Assembly: GCF_026210795.1 (NCBI RefSeq)
Contig: NC_089454.1
Location: 2,976,001-3,040,000, forward strand
DNA from: Rhizophagus irregularis
Lineage: Eukaryota; Glomeromycota; Glomeromycetes; Glomerales; Glomeraceae
Direction of reading: 5' to 3'
Length of the DNA stretch: 64,000 nucleotides
Part shown: positions 22,670-34,099 of the stretch, one piece after another
Numbering within the stretch: the first letter of the stretch is position 1
Layout of the letters: every line of letters starts with the position of its first letter
Translations under genes and position numbers: made by a program
The notes under the pieces: generated by a model
Database searches by the model: none
Told to the model about the DNA's origin: nothing
The model's input: the letters and a program-made list of their open reading frames with translations, nothing else

Positions 22670-23953
22670 TCAAACATAATATGATGTTTCTGTTCTCGTC
22701 TCAAGCTGTCCATATTGTGTTGAAGGTAAAAATACCTCTCTTAAGTACCTTTCAATTAACTTTGACTTTAATTCTTTGTCGGGCATTATATCAGCAAAAT
22801 CATTGAAGTTTGCAATATCATTGGTTTGCACATTAAAAGTATCTAACTTTTTCCTTCTCTTCATGGGTGGGCCGTCATTATCAAGTCTATCAACCGTATT
22901 GCTGTCTTCGCCGATATAATTAACTTCTGAGTTTACAAGTTGCTGAAATATTTTGAGTGCTACTTCAAGTGAATCCGGTTTATAAGAACATATATCTTTT
23001 TCATCTTCCCAAAAAAATTCCCACGAGTCGTTTAAATCAGTTAAGATTGCTATAACATCATAATTGGACCAATGATTTGCTGCAATAAGTTGTATTTGTG
23101 TTTGAAACCTTGCGTTGGAATCGATGTATTTTGGTTTTTTAAGTTCTATAGTCATTATACACCCATTCACTTCCTGACCGAAACGTGATGAATAACCTTT
23201 TTTTAGGATTGCGATATCAGTTGTACCTTTCAGGTTAAAAGGGAGCCATGTTTGATTAGTGAGAGAGAGGAATTGTTGTGATTTTTTTGCGTTGTACCAT
23301 TCTAAACTATTTGGTAGACTTATTACGTCTTCCAAATGTTTTAGATAACGTTCACATTGTGCATCCTCTGCTAAACTACTCCAAGTGAATTTACATGCTT
23401 GCATAACAGTTACATTCATTTGTATGGGAGTCCAATCAACAACCTTGAATCTAAGACCTAAAGAATCTTTGATTTGTTGCATATTCACCGAATCTATCCC
23501 TGATATCAACACGGAATTAGCTTTCTTAAGTTGGGTTTCTACCTTTGACAATCTTTGGTCATTTTGTTCATGTTGGGTTTCTACTTTTGACAATCTTTGT
23601 TCTAGTTCTAGAAACACAAAATTGGTTATCATCACATTTATGTTGACGGATCATTACGATGCAAAGGCTTACCTTGATATTCATCTAAATTGGGTTAGAA
23701 GACCAAAAAAAGGCAAAGTTAGTTAGAATACACTCAAACTTCTATATAGCGGTATGTTAGGAATTTTATATACAGTATGTCCTCGTAATTTTGTTGGTGG
23801 TATATTGAGTTTTTAATAGTAATTTTGTATAATATCGGTATACCGAGTTCAAACTGTCAACTTACCGCTAATTCTAAAGGCAATATTTACTTCCTCCGGT
23901 GTGGCGTTTGGAAATATTTCTCTATAGTCTCTTGCAAATGTTATAAAATTCAT
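22670..23953 (-). CDS. PD-(D/E)XK-like nuclease-domain protein with coiled coil and NLS (345 aa)
   Basis: Three exons on the minus strand: 23953-23866 (ATG at 23953, ends phase 1 before GTAAG), a 12-nt micro-exon 23684-23673 (CTAACCCAATTTAG in front, GTAAGC behind), and 23607-22670. Frames close exactly to 345 codons. N-terminus MNFITFARDYREIFPNATPE; two 14-residue coiled-coil repeats QRLSKVETQ at about 38-60; core GTTDIAIL (Asp164) followed by TIELKKP (Glu188, Lys190), which is the D...ExK pattern of PD-(D/E)XK nucleases; then a Q-rich helix (QTQIQLIAANHW, 202-213). A basic patch KRRKK (283-287) is a likely nuclear localisation signal. The architecture recalls the nuclease-like C-terminal domains of Crinkler-type effectors, but no LxLFLAK-type N-terminus is present. 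Function is inferred from motif only. Confidence 0.72.
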
Positions 23954-25639
23954 GTTTTATTTTTCGTTGTTTATAAGAATATGAAAATAAATAAAATGAT
24001 TTCTTGGAGATTTATATATGTTTTATATGATTTTTAATCAGTTTAATCAGAACGCGTTCAAATCAGAATGAGCTTATCAGTAGTTTCATTGATTATTATA
24101 ATTATGAGAACGCGTTTCGTAAGTCACTGATACAGCATATCAATTACCTTGATAAGAAATGATTATAAGATTTGAGTCATCATTAATATCTTATTATAAT
24201 ATCGGATTCACCCAATACATAATATGACAATTTTTTTTACATTATAAAAATGCTACAAATAAAGAGAAACATATGATGTTACCAGAGAGGTGCGAATTCT
24301 AGGCCATTTAATGCGAGTCCCAGCATCATATTATTTCTTTGCTTTCTCTCTTTTACAAAAAATATCTATAGCTAATTTGTTTCTCTCACTAACTACAAGA
24401 TTCTTATCCTATACGAAATAAATTATCCCACCCATATTTACAGAATTTCGTCTATCTATATCACTTCCACTCTTACAGACTATGTAGTAGATTATTTCCC
24501 ACAAGAGAACTTCCCAGAGATGAAACGATTTCGAATCTATGGGAAGAATTCTTGAGATTAGCAATGAGATAAAAAACAAGCGAGGCTTCCGATCACGCCG
24601 CTATAATAATATTCCGCACAGGAAGTAATTTATGATGGCGTAATATTGTTGATCATTTCCAAAAGGTGTTTCTCTTTTGCCAAAGGTATTGCTGCATGTA
24701 ATATCGATCGACATGAAATCTTATTATCCATATTGACCACGTTGCTTCTACGTTAACCATTGTTCCCAATGTCTACTAAATCACTACGCATGTCCATATT
24801 ATTTCATAGATAGATGATGATTTTTTTCTTTTCGAAGTTATCATGTCCAACGACAATAACAAGTTGATGTGCTAGATCTTGAGGACATTAAAAATTGATA
24901 TATTTTGATTAATAGATAGAACAAAAGCTGGACTGACGATCGTTATAATCAATTTCATATCCGACAACTCTTGCATAACAATTTAATTATCGCCTGGCGA
25001 ATGTTTGATTTTCAGATTGCTATTCAAATAATCAATCTAGAGTTAGATTATTTATTGCAAAATTTGTAAAGAAATTTCGATGACATATGACAAGTGATAG
25101 TATTTAAATGTGGCTCTCAGCAGTATTAACACGTTTTAATAACTCAATTCGATAATTGAATCTTTGTTTATAATAATTACACTGTTGGTCTACAAAAAAA
25201 GTTATTGTAATAAAAGGTATCCATTGAATGTTACAACTGAAAAGAAGACACGGTCAAGTCATACAAAAGTGTTAATTCGTGCGAACTGTCAACACAATTT
25301 ATAGATTTGGCCATTTCTTAAGAGCACATCGACCATACTAATATATTTTTTTGATAAACGGGCGCACCTACGGTGGTTTACCGGTTGAGCAGAAGTTCGA
25401 AGAATGTCCCCTATTCTTTCTAAATGTTCTACGTATAGTTACGAATCACAATCTTGCCTCGAGGATAGATCTAAATCAAGTAAATAAAATTTGCATGATA
25501 GGTTATTGGGAAATGTTTATGATTTACATGATCTACTTATTATTCATTTATTTGTAACTACCGTGGAAATTCTCTTTAACTGCGGAATATCCCTTAATGT
25601 AAAAAACAAATCAAAATGTCTTTGTCAGAACGTCGATAG
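23954..25639. other. Intergenic, no gene seen
   Basis: Upstream region of the minus-strand nuclease-like gene. A frame at 25351-25557 begins without ATG and has no support. Confidence 0.4.
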
Positions 25640-25679
25640 GGAATGATCATCATCAAAGTGCGAAATTTTCACCATATCT

Positions 25680-26360
25680 ATGTCAACTAACGAAACCTTT
25701 ATTACTGAAATTCAAAATTTTGCATACATTATTCTTAAATATACAGAGGATAACGACATCCAAGATATTTTGATACTTCCTTTCAAATCTTTTACTGTGT
25801 TAGCATGTGGGCATATTTCACGTGGACTTTGTCTCGAAAACTTCATTTTGCGTGAAGAAATATATTCCCTACGTGTCCTATCTGTCTTGTATCTATTAAG
25901 ATCACTAAAGAGGAGTCCGCATTTGCATCGGAAAACTATAACTTAGTGACAATCTTATCACAGAAAAGTAGCGAAGCTTTAGTGGGAGTTAATTTGGAAT
26001 ACACGCAAAATATGGATTTGGTAGATGATCAATCGAAATATCAATCCATTATTCATGTTCAGACTACGACTTCTATTGTGGATACGTCAAATTCTATATC
26101 CATGGACTAACAGGAAAAGAGTCCTAATGGAACTGTTGGTGCATCACCGGATAGCTCAAACACAGAGTAACGTACCTAATAAAACTAATACTCGCATACG
26201 AGACTTTCGACAACCAAGAGTAATGTCCAAGAAGGAACAGAGAAAATTTCTAAAGAAGCTCCACCAAAATACTCGGGAAGGCGAATAAAAAGAAGGAATC
26301 TGTTTTTTGAAAGAGGTTATACAAGAATTATCTATTCTAGATTCGTGGGCATATGGCATA
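25680..26360 (+). pseudogene. Decayed gene with RING-like remnant
   Basis: ATG at 25680 opens MSTNETFITEIQNFAYII; near residue 40 comes FKSFTVLACGHISRGLCLENF. The Leu-x-Cys-Gly-His-Ile-x-x-x-x-Cys spacing resembles the middle of a RING finger, of a type common in Rhizophagus proteins (recognised from memory). The expected first and last cysteine pairs are missing and the frame is broken; further downstream, TTSIVDTSNSISMD and SPNGTVGASPDSS are found in different frames. A dead gene. Confidence 0.45.
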
Positions 26361-27700
26361 TAAGTAATACTAATGGATTAATTTATGCCCGAAAGCACTC
26401 ACCAGGAGTGGGGACATTAGTTATGGAATATTAGTGTAGTCACGGCGCTGGAGCATCTTTATTTCGAAGACACTCACGAAGAAAGAAAAAATATTTCGAC
26501 CCTTAATCGGAGGTTTACAAATAGATTACATCAGATATAGAAGATAGTACAACTGTTGTAGATAGAAATACTCGAAACATACAAATCACAGGTTTTTGTT
26601 AGATATTGAGTAAAGCCAACCTTGGATCACACAGTAGATGACAAATTAAAAAATGAATTAGGGACGTGATAAATTTTTTTGTGGGGAACTTAGGTATGAT
26701 GATTTACGCAAAACTAACTCAATTATGTTTGTGAAAATCAATATGGTGTCATCAGCTCATCATTTGTTTATTGTTGGAATAGTGGGAAGTACATTTTTTC
26801 CGTAATGGGAGAATAGTTTTCCCTGAAATTTTCTTAGCAAAGATCCGGTAAAAATATCTTCCGAATGTTCAGTACTCTATTTTTAATGAGGCATGCCATC
26901 ATCGAGAAATAAACGAGTCTATTCTGTCCTTGGTCATTCCGAAAATGTCAATTTGCCATCATTTATCTTTTAGACAAAGATTTATCTCATCGGCAAACGT
27001 TAACCGAAAATTAGAGTCGCTAACTTATTAGATGCAGGGATTGGCAAATGATCCAGGGAAAGGGTAAATACGTAACTATTATTTTTTACAGAATATCAAG
27101 CTCACATATCGTCTCTCGGGATATTGATAAATATTCTAATAATTTATTATTGTCGATACAAACGCACTACGAGAAATTTACGGAGCTTCCCGACTATTCT
27201 CATACTAAATAACGATTTCCCCTTAACGTATTACTGTATTTTTGGAATAATATAAATCATGGGCTAAGTCCCGAACTTATTCTACACATTCCCAAAAGGA
27301 ATCTCTTCAAGCATTCTATAGAGCAAGTATTAATAAAAAATAAACTACGCTATATGACTTGCAGCTAGTTAACTTCCGAATAAAAATCCCAAACAATATA
27401 TATCAGATTTCTCGTTTAGCTTACATGGGATTCTTTGATCGAGCAACTTTGGATCCACATAAGGTATTACACCCCATACTTGAGAATTATAACAACCTGA
27501 CCCTTTTAGACATGAACGATCGAAATCTGATAACTTTACTGTATCTTTGTGTATTAAAACATTATTAGGATGATATAAAAGAAGGCGTTAGTTACGCATT
27601 ATAATGGCTAGTGATTAGATAATTTATTAAATGCTATGAATACTTACAAGATCCCCGTGTATGATTCCCTTTTTATCATGTAACCAACAAATCGCACTTG
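26361..27700 (+). pseudogene. Decayed coding-like sequence, unidentified
   Basis: Stretches of amino-acid-like frames interrupted by stops, for example SRDIDKYSNNLLLSIQTHYE and ELPDYSH near 27110-27210 and INHGLSPELILHIPKR near 27255-27300. Base composition is less A+T-extreme than the flanking DNA. No family recognised. Confidence 0.3.
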
Positions 27701-27702
27701 CA

Positions 27703-28130
27703 AAAATCCTATGAACAAGCTGGTGTAGTCTTTTTACGACATTTAACCTGATATATACATGTGTATATATACTGATTTCATTTTTGAAATAGTTACATTG
27801 ATTCTTTACTGATTTTACATAGCTTTTAAATTTTATTATTGATAGCTAGCATTTTTTTTTCTTCTACTACTTAAATAAAATGTTTATATTAATAACTTTA
27901 AATTTATATTGATTATACCCATTACTTCATTATATATAACATTTTGGAATTGTCTTTTAAAATGTCTCAGGATAAAATTCATGACATTCTTGATGAAATT
28001 TCGTAGTCTATCTTTTTTTTTCAAAAATACAAAAAATAATTGTAGGTTTTTACCCAGACTGTAAATAAAGTTCATTACTTAAATCATTTCATGTCAAGAA
28101 TTGACGAGATAATATTTATGATATTGTTAT
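27703..28130 (+). pseudogene. Relic of the 3' end and downstream flank of the patatin-like gene
   Basis: CCTATGAACAAGCTGGTG then TAGTCTTTTTACGACATTTAA matches the last codons of the patatin-like gene at 41838-41876 (PMNKLVESFYDI), here with a TAG in place of Glu. The match continues through the TGATATATA tail, ATAACATTTTGGAATTG, the GTAGGTTT..TACCCAG segment and TCATTTCATGTCA, corresponding to about 41877-42415. It shows that this locus was once duplicated. A shorter piece of the same flank recurs at 33330-33450. Confidence 0.75.
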
Positions 28131-29080
28131 ATGTCAGTTCTTATTGCTTAAAAATAAGCTATACTGACATTAAAAAATGTTTATTTATAATAAAGCAGAA
28201 GGATAATTTTAAAGATCCAATCAGATGTGAATAGAGTATCGCTTCACACTAGCGCATACAATCAGACACAAATAAAGGAAAGCAGATTAACCATATAAAA
28301 CTAAACTTAAAATTAAGGTGTATATTAAAGAATAAACATTTTATTGATTAAATTCTTATCATTCGATCCTTGCTGAATGCTCCTCATTACAGGTCTATAT
28401 ACATGTAAAAATTCCAAACTAAAAATATCTAACATATGGCATATATTAACTACTTCGCTAACAACCTAAAATTTTCTAAACCATTATAAGATACTCGTTA
28501 TTGGTCTTGTAGGGGCAACGTACAATAGCCACTATAACATTAATTTTAATATTAATTTATTAACAGGTATAGTTAATATAAATTGTTATTGTAAGTTTAA
28601 TTGTAAAATTTATTTATAAAATACATTATCTAATATAAAAACTAATGCCTATCTATATTTATTATTTTAAAGATGATCCCTCATGATCAACGATCACCTG
28701 ATTAATCTAACGTTCTCTGAACTGTTGTCTCGACGGATAATGAATTATGGATATTAATCTTATTCTCAGTAATAAACTCACTCCCCTTCGGCTTCTCATA
28801 TTTCTCAACGAAATATGCTTCCAATCTTACTATCAGTTTTGTTTACCAGAAGATCTATTTAATCCTCCTCTATCCTCATTTCTTCATGCAGTTACTTTGC
28901 ATTCCTTTATAAGCGTTTATTTCTCTTTCACCATTCTTCATCTTTTTGATTTAATTACCAATACTATTAGAGAAAAACAAAAAAAAGAATTTCCAAAATC
29001 TGCGTAAAGAATATAGATGCGCTGTCTAAGAAAAAAATAACGAAGTGTGAATAACTATTCGTTAGTACAAACAAATTAAA
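28131..29080. other. Intergenic, no gene supported
   Basis: An 86-codon frame at 28747-29007 (MDINLILSNKLTPLRLL...) has a hydrophobic stretch but no family features, no splice context and no copy elsewhere in the window. Confidence 0.35.
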
Positions 29081-29089
29081 GAAAAAAAT

Positions 29090-31345
29090 ACTTACCAAGA
29101 TTTGAAAACCAATATATAAATTAATTTTTATCAAGTTGAGATGAATGTGAATTTATATTACATAAAAAAATATATATATACCAATTATATTCATTGTTAA
29201 AGAAAACGTCTAAAGAAATCCAAGTTCTACGCGTCCAAACTCCAAAGACCTACTAAGTCTAAAAAAAGAGACAAATGGATAGTAAGACTTTTAAAAAATA
29301 AAATTAAAAAAAATAATTTCATTGATACATACGAAATACAGTTTTTCACGAATCCTACAAAAAAGAAAATAGAAGAACGTGTAAACAAAAGGTTTCTATT
29401 AAAAAAAATCAAAAGGATTGAAGTTTCATAACGAAACTCTCTTTGTCTTTTCCGATGTTATCCTATCCTATTAGAAGCCGAAATTTTTATAAAAAAAAAA
29501 AGATAAAAGAAAAACATTAGAAATTTTTTTAAAGGTTCGAAAAAATTTTTCCATAACTTATTACCTTATGGCAGCAATTACTCATATGTGAATTTTCTTG
29601 TAGCGCTAAGAAAAATTCGCATGAATTTATCTTAATATCACCAAACACATCTTTATCATATATCAAAAAATACTATTTTTCTACAAAGAAGAATAATGCT
29701 AAAACTGTTTTTTTTTAAAGTTTCGAAATTTTTTTTCAAAATTTACCTGAAAAAAGAAGTTAAAAAAAAAATTTTTTAATGTTTTTCAAGATTATTCAAA
29801 AACTCATACAAGATCCAATAATCAGAGTCAGAACCTACAAATAATATAAAAAAAAATTTGACATTTTTTTTAAAAAAGAGATCGAAAAAATTTCGAAACT
29901 TGCCTATATAAATGGAGCTAGCTCCCCTTACTGAATTCGCTACCGTATCTGAGAATTTTTAATGAAAACTTTAATTTAAGACAACGTTGACTTCTCTCAA
30001 AATAATTAAGAGTTTATAAAATTACCAAAGAGATCGTTTACACACTTCAAGGCCTGAAGTCCTACGCGTCCAATTATCCAAAAATAGCCGTCTAAAAAAA
30101 AGGAAGAAAACGAAATTTTATTAGTAAAAGTTTCGTTAAATAAAAATTTCCTGATTCCTGTATAAAAAAAACTTGCCGAGTTCTGAGTCAGACCTGACGC
30201 ATCTAGGCCGTTTAAAATTGAGACGCGCCGTTGCTAAATCTTCTTTGCTTACAAACTCTTCATCATTTACGAGAGGTTCTTGAAGTACGAGGTATAAATC
30301 TGAGTTTATAAATATTCTCATTATCTATAACAGATAATATTTTCGCATAACAAATTCTTTACCACCAAAAAAAAGAAAAAATAATGAACATTTAGTATTA
30401 ATTTGTTGGAATAAAATAAAATAAAAAAAATAAACCCTTACCCAATTTCCACGTATCCAGAAACCAAAAATCTACGTCCTAATCGTTTAAAAAAAAAAGA
30501 GTAAATCGAAACATTAGTAAAACGTTTCGATAGAAAAAATGAATTTAAATAAAAATTTTTTCTGGATCCGTTACCAAAATTTACATGTCCAAGGTCTTAG
30601 TAACGAACCACTAGTAACGTTTTGTTAAAGATAATAATAAATTAAAAACTTCCTACCAAACCTTCCAGGCGTCCAGATGTTCGTCTACAAAAGAAAATCA
30701 TCAAAACGTTTTGTTAAACGGCTACCTACAAAATAAAAAAATAAAATGTTAGTAGTGTTCATTAAAATAATAAAGTTTAGTTTTCAAAACATTTTCAAAA
30801 ACTTACCTAATATCCCGTTGCCTCAAAATCGGAACTTACCCTAAAAAAAGAGAAGATTCGAAACTTAGTAAAACGTTTCATTAAATTAATAAAGAGGAAA
30901 AAAAACCTTTCTTTACCAAAATTCGCGTGTCAAAAAATCGCCTAAAAAATAATAAAAGCGAAATCGTTAATAAAGTTTCGTTGTTATAAGTAATAATTCA
31001 AAAAAAAAGACTATCTATGATCTCTCTTACCGAATTCTACGTGTCTAATCGCTAAGGAAATATATTTCCGGAATCCTCTACCTAAATTCTATGCGCCAAA
31101 AGGACCTGGTCGTATAAAAAAAGATTAAATTGAAACTTTAGTAAAACATTTCGTTTAAAATTAAATTAAAAAAAAAATTCAAATTTTCTTACCAAAATTC
31201 TGCGCGTCCAAAGAGCCAGTCACCTAAAAAAGAAGTTTAAAGTTGAAACGTTAGTAAAACATTTCGTTAAAAATTAAAATCAAAAAAAAAAAATTTCAGA
31301 TTTCCTTACCAAAATTCTATGCACCCAAAAGATCTAGCCGTCTAA
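29090..31345 (-). repeat. Tandem micro-exon/intron-like array 2 (about 13 units)
   Basis: On the minus strand a 22-35-nt segment with consensus CTTTTGGACGCGTAGAATTTTG recurs about every 110-150 bp. In the best units it is followed by GTAAG and preceded by TTTACTAAC, a T-rich tract and TAG. Best units: 31341-31310 (32 nt), 31223-31193 (31 nt), separated by an 86-nt intron-like stretch with all three signals; others near 31090-31115, 31030-31055, 30914-30941, 30806-30840, 30658-30690, 30572-30600, 30437-30485, 30170-30235, 30055-30092, 29925 and 29222-29270. Joined segments contain stops in every simple phase, and some units have lost AG or GT. Interpretable as amplification of one exon with its intron. 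Confidence 0.65.
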
Positions 31346-31377
31346 AAAAAAAATTTAGATTTCCCATGCTGAATTTA

Positions 31378-31612
31378 TTACAGCAAATTTCAAAATATAC
31401 GGGACACTTGAGAAATTTGATTGTCGGGTTGTCGGGTAGCCGGGTTACTCGGCAGTAGGTTGTTTATTAGAAAAGTATAAATAACACGTGACGAGTATAA
31501 TGAATAGTAGTATATCAGATTATATAATAACCTACTGCCGAGCAACCCGGCTACCTGACAACCCGACAATCAAATTTCTCAAGTGTCCCGTATATTTTGA
31601 AATTTGCTGTAA
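31378..31612. repeat. 84-bp near-perfect inverted repeat (hairpin) with 67-bp loop
   Basis: Left arm 31378-31461 and right arm 31529-31612 are reverse complements with two mismatches (a G/A and an A/G change in the GGGTAGCCGGGTTACTCGGC region). The arms are much more G+C-rich than their surroundings. GAATTT occurs just outside both arms (31371 and 31616), possibly a target duplication. A foldback element or MITE; a transcript would form long double-stranded RNA. Confidence 0.9.
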
Positions 31613-31847
31613 GCCGAATTTTGGTCACGTGATTGATCGTTCGCTACAATATCGTTATCTACAATATGTGATATAATGCAAAATCATAAAACACACTTTT
31701 TTTTTATACTAAAAATCTACATTATTTATATTCCTCGGAAAGAACTAACTACAGTACGATACAGTCTACGAGAATTTATAAAAAAAGTAGAACATAAGCA
31801 ACTACTGTATAGAAACAAAGACTATCTATGAGAAAATAAAAGTTTAT

Positions 31848-32377
31848 TAATTAATATATTATTGATATATGATATACGTAAAAAATAAGGATCTGAAAAA
31901 TTTATTGTATCTCTAGTATGATTATACCACGGTCCTGCATTTAGATAATTGCTCAATATAACTGGACACAAAACGGATTAAATTGACGTGATTTATTTTT
32001 ACATTTTAATTGAGAAAGAGATAGTTGAGCTTTCAAGCGACAATACAAATTCTTTATCTTCTTGGTATCGTGTTCCCATTTTTTGAATAACGTGTTTCTC
32101 GATTTCCAAATTATTGTGTTAAGATCATCGAATGTTGACAAAGGACAATAAAAGTTTGGAACGACTAGTTGATTTTTTACTGATATAATTAAAAAATAGA
32201 CCACTAAGTTCTCTTGATACAAGGGATGATTATTAGATAACATGAACTTGTTGTCAGTCTTAGGAATCAAAAATAGAGGATTGTTATTAATACGCTGAGC
32301 GAGATCAAAATGAAAGATGAATCGTGACTCGTGAGCAGATTAAATAGAACTTCTTTATCATGTTTATAAGGACATCA
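31848..32377. repeat. Dispersed repeat R1, second copy with a 105-codon frame
   Basis: Counterpart of 12985-13450. The minus-strand frame is better preserved here: 13 further codons upstream of 32270 (DLAQRINNNPLFL) are in frame with IPKTDNKFMLSNNHPLYQEN and end after RLKAQLSLSQ. The first copy has the same residues split by indels. Unidentified protein fragment, probably from a mobile element. Confidence 0.6.
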
Positions 32378-32572
32378 TCAGTACCGCTGCGTCATTATCA
32401 GCGTCGTTGGAATGAGCTTTTACTTTGTTGAATCGGACTATTGAAATTTTGACTTAACGAGATATTGAATCAACTTCCAAATCAAGTAATTCTTTGTTTA
32501 TATTGTTGTCGTATATTCTCAGCGAGTTAAGGTTATGATACGTGTTGATACAGTTGATTACTTTATTGATGG

Positions 32573-32779
32573 TTATGCATAAGTTTCTTTTTTTAAGGAT
32601 ATAGAAATGAGATAAAAACAACTACCGACGGAGCGAATTTTCTTTATAGTTGGTGCTTGCCATGAGTAATTGATATATAGTCCTAATATTCCTTCACTCT
32701 TGTTACTAGGAGTACTAATCGCGGCTGTTGTAGTAACATCGTCTATCGTGATAGGTTCGTCAGGATTTTGTATTGTCAT
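32573..32779 (-). CDS. Unidentified first-exon-like frame
   Basis: Minus-strand ATG at 32779 opens MTIQNPDEPITIDDVTTTAA..., then GLYINYSWQAPTIKKIRSVG. A plausible donor (GTCG|GTAGTTG) lies at about 32631, after which the frame becomes low-complexity and ends. The following exon was not found. On the plus strand just beyond the ATG, TAGCCTGATGCTATCG at 32795-32810 is a one-mismatch version of the CaaX-gene 3' element, followed by sequence like that downstream of copy E; a piece of that repeat thus landed here. Confidence 0.35.
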   Translation of the reverse strand: MTIQNPDEPITIDDVTTTAAISTPSNKSEGILGLYINYSWQAPTIKKIRSVGSCFYLISISLKKETYA

Positions 32780-33496
32780 AATTAAATAATCTTTCGATGG
32801 TAGCCTGATGCTATCGTGATGATTTTAACGAATGGTTCTATAAATAAATACCTCTCTTAGTTTATTCAAAATTTTAATGTGTAAAAAATCTTTGTAATTT
32901 AAAATTATATTAATATAAATTGTATATATTTTATTTTCACTTTTCGATCAAACAAATAAATGCAAGTATTTAATTTTATAAAACGAATTATTATAAATTA
33001 TTTGTGATAACTGCTGATTACTAATGCTCACCGAGACGTTATTTTTTTAAAAGAGGAATAATAATATTTTTTATTTTTACAATTGCATGATGGAAGTAAA
33101 TAACTCTTTTATGCTTTTGCGCTTAAGCACTTAAGATCGATTAAATCAGTATTTTCACTTTTTTTTTTTTAAAAAAAAAGGTGATGTCCCATAATATTAA
33201 GCTAAAATATTTTTAAATCGATGATGAAATCCGGTTTATTGACAAATACAGTAATTGCGATACTGTGTGAATAAATACTTTGTTATTCCATGGGTATCAG
33301 TAAATAATATTTCTGATAATAGGCATATTCTATCTTTTTTTTTCAAAAATACAAAAAATAATTGTAGGTTTATACCCAGAATGTAAATAAAGATCATTAC
33401 TTAAATCATTTCATGTCATGAATTGGCGGGATGATATTTATGACATCGTCGAATTTAATAAACTAATTCAAAAAACACAAGAAAAAACGTGTTATA

Positions 33497-33782
33497 CACA
33501 AATTCAATTTTTCGGTTCACGTAAATTGAAATTTAAATTGACCCAGGGACCCGGGGTTTATTGTTTATTAATAAAAAATGTTTATATATAAAATCGTGAC
33601 ATCTGATTGGTTGACTTTTAAAGAGAGGGTAATTAAAAAAGTTCTCAGCCACGTGATAAACTTACCCGCCAATAAAATCGCGTATTGATCATGTGATAAA
33701 CTTTTTATATAAAAACTTTTTTTTATTGAAATTTGAAAAAGTGACCCGGCCGGGTGAAGTGAACCGAAAAATTGAATTTGTG
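33497..33782. mobile_element. Short element with 24-bp perfect terminal inverted repeats
   Basis: Left end 33497-33520 (CACAAATTCAATTTTTCGGT...) and right end 33759-33782 are exact reverse complements. The 286-bp interior contains GGGACCCGGGG and no open frame. It sits directly beyond the donor-like end of the small gene at 33824-34016. MITE-type element; superfamily not determined. Confidence 0.7.
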
Positions 33783-33823
33783 TGGCCTTATCATATGAAG
33801 GTGATGATTCTTTATTCTCTTAC

Positions 33824-34016
33824 ATGAAGCGACAGTTTCTTTTTTGTTGCAACCACGTTTAGTACTTGTACTTTTGGATTGTTGGTTATTGCCATCTTTC
33901 AATATTTCATTAATTGCCAACTCAGTATTATCTGTCACTGTTTCAGGGAAGACTTCTTTCTTCTTTCCACGTTTTGGTATGGTAGTAGTAGTATTACTAT
34001 TTCTCTTTTGTGGCAT
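33824..34016 (-). CDS. Basic Lys/Thr-rich protein, first exon only
   Basis: Minus-strand ATG at 34016 opens MPQKRNSNTTTTIPKRGKKK, and later contains STSTKRGCNKKETVAS. A good donor (TCAT|GTAAGAG) lies at 33824/33823. The TIR element begins 41 bp beyond, so the rest of the gene was displaced or interrupted. KRGKKK could act as a nuclear localisation signal. No family recognised; could be a fragment. Confidence 0.4.
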
Positions 34017-34099
34017 AATGATGTTTTTAGATAATTAAAGTAGTGAAGTGTGCGTATGTTTTTATATGGATTTTTAATAAAGAAACAGTTTATAAAATA

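Noticed and set aside
28747-29007. 86-aa plus-strand frame MDINLILSNKLTPLRLL...
   Set aside because: Hydrophobic and A+T-driven, not repeated or conserved in the window; cannot be supported as a gene.
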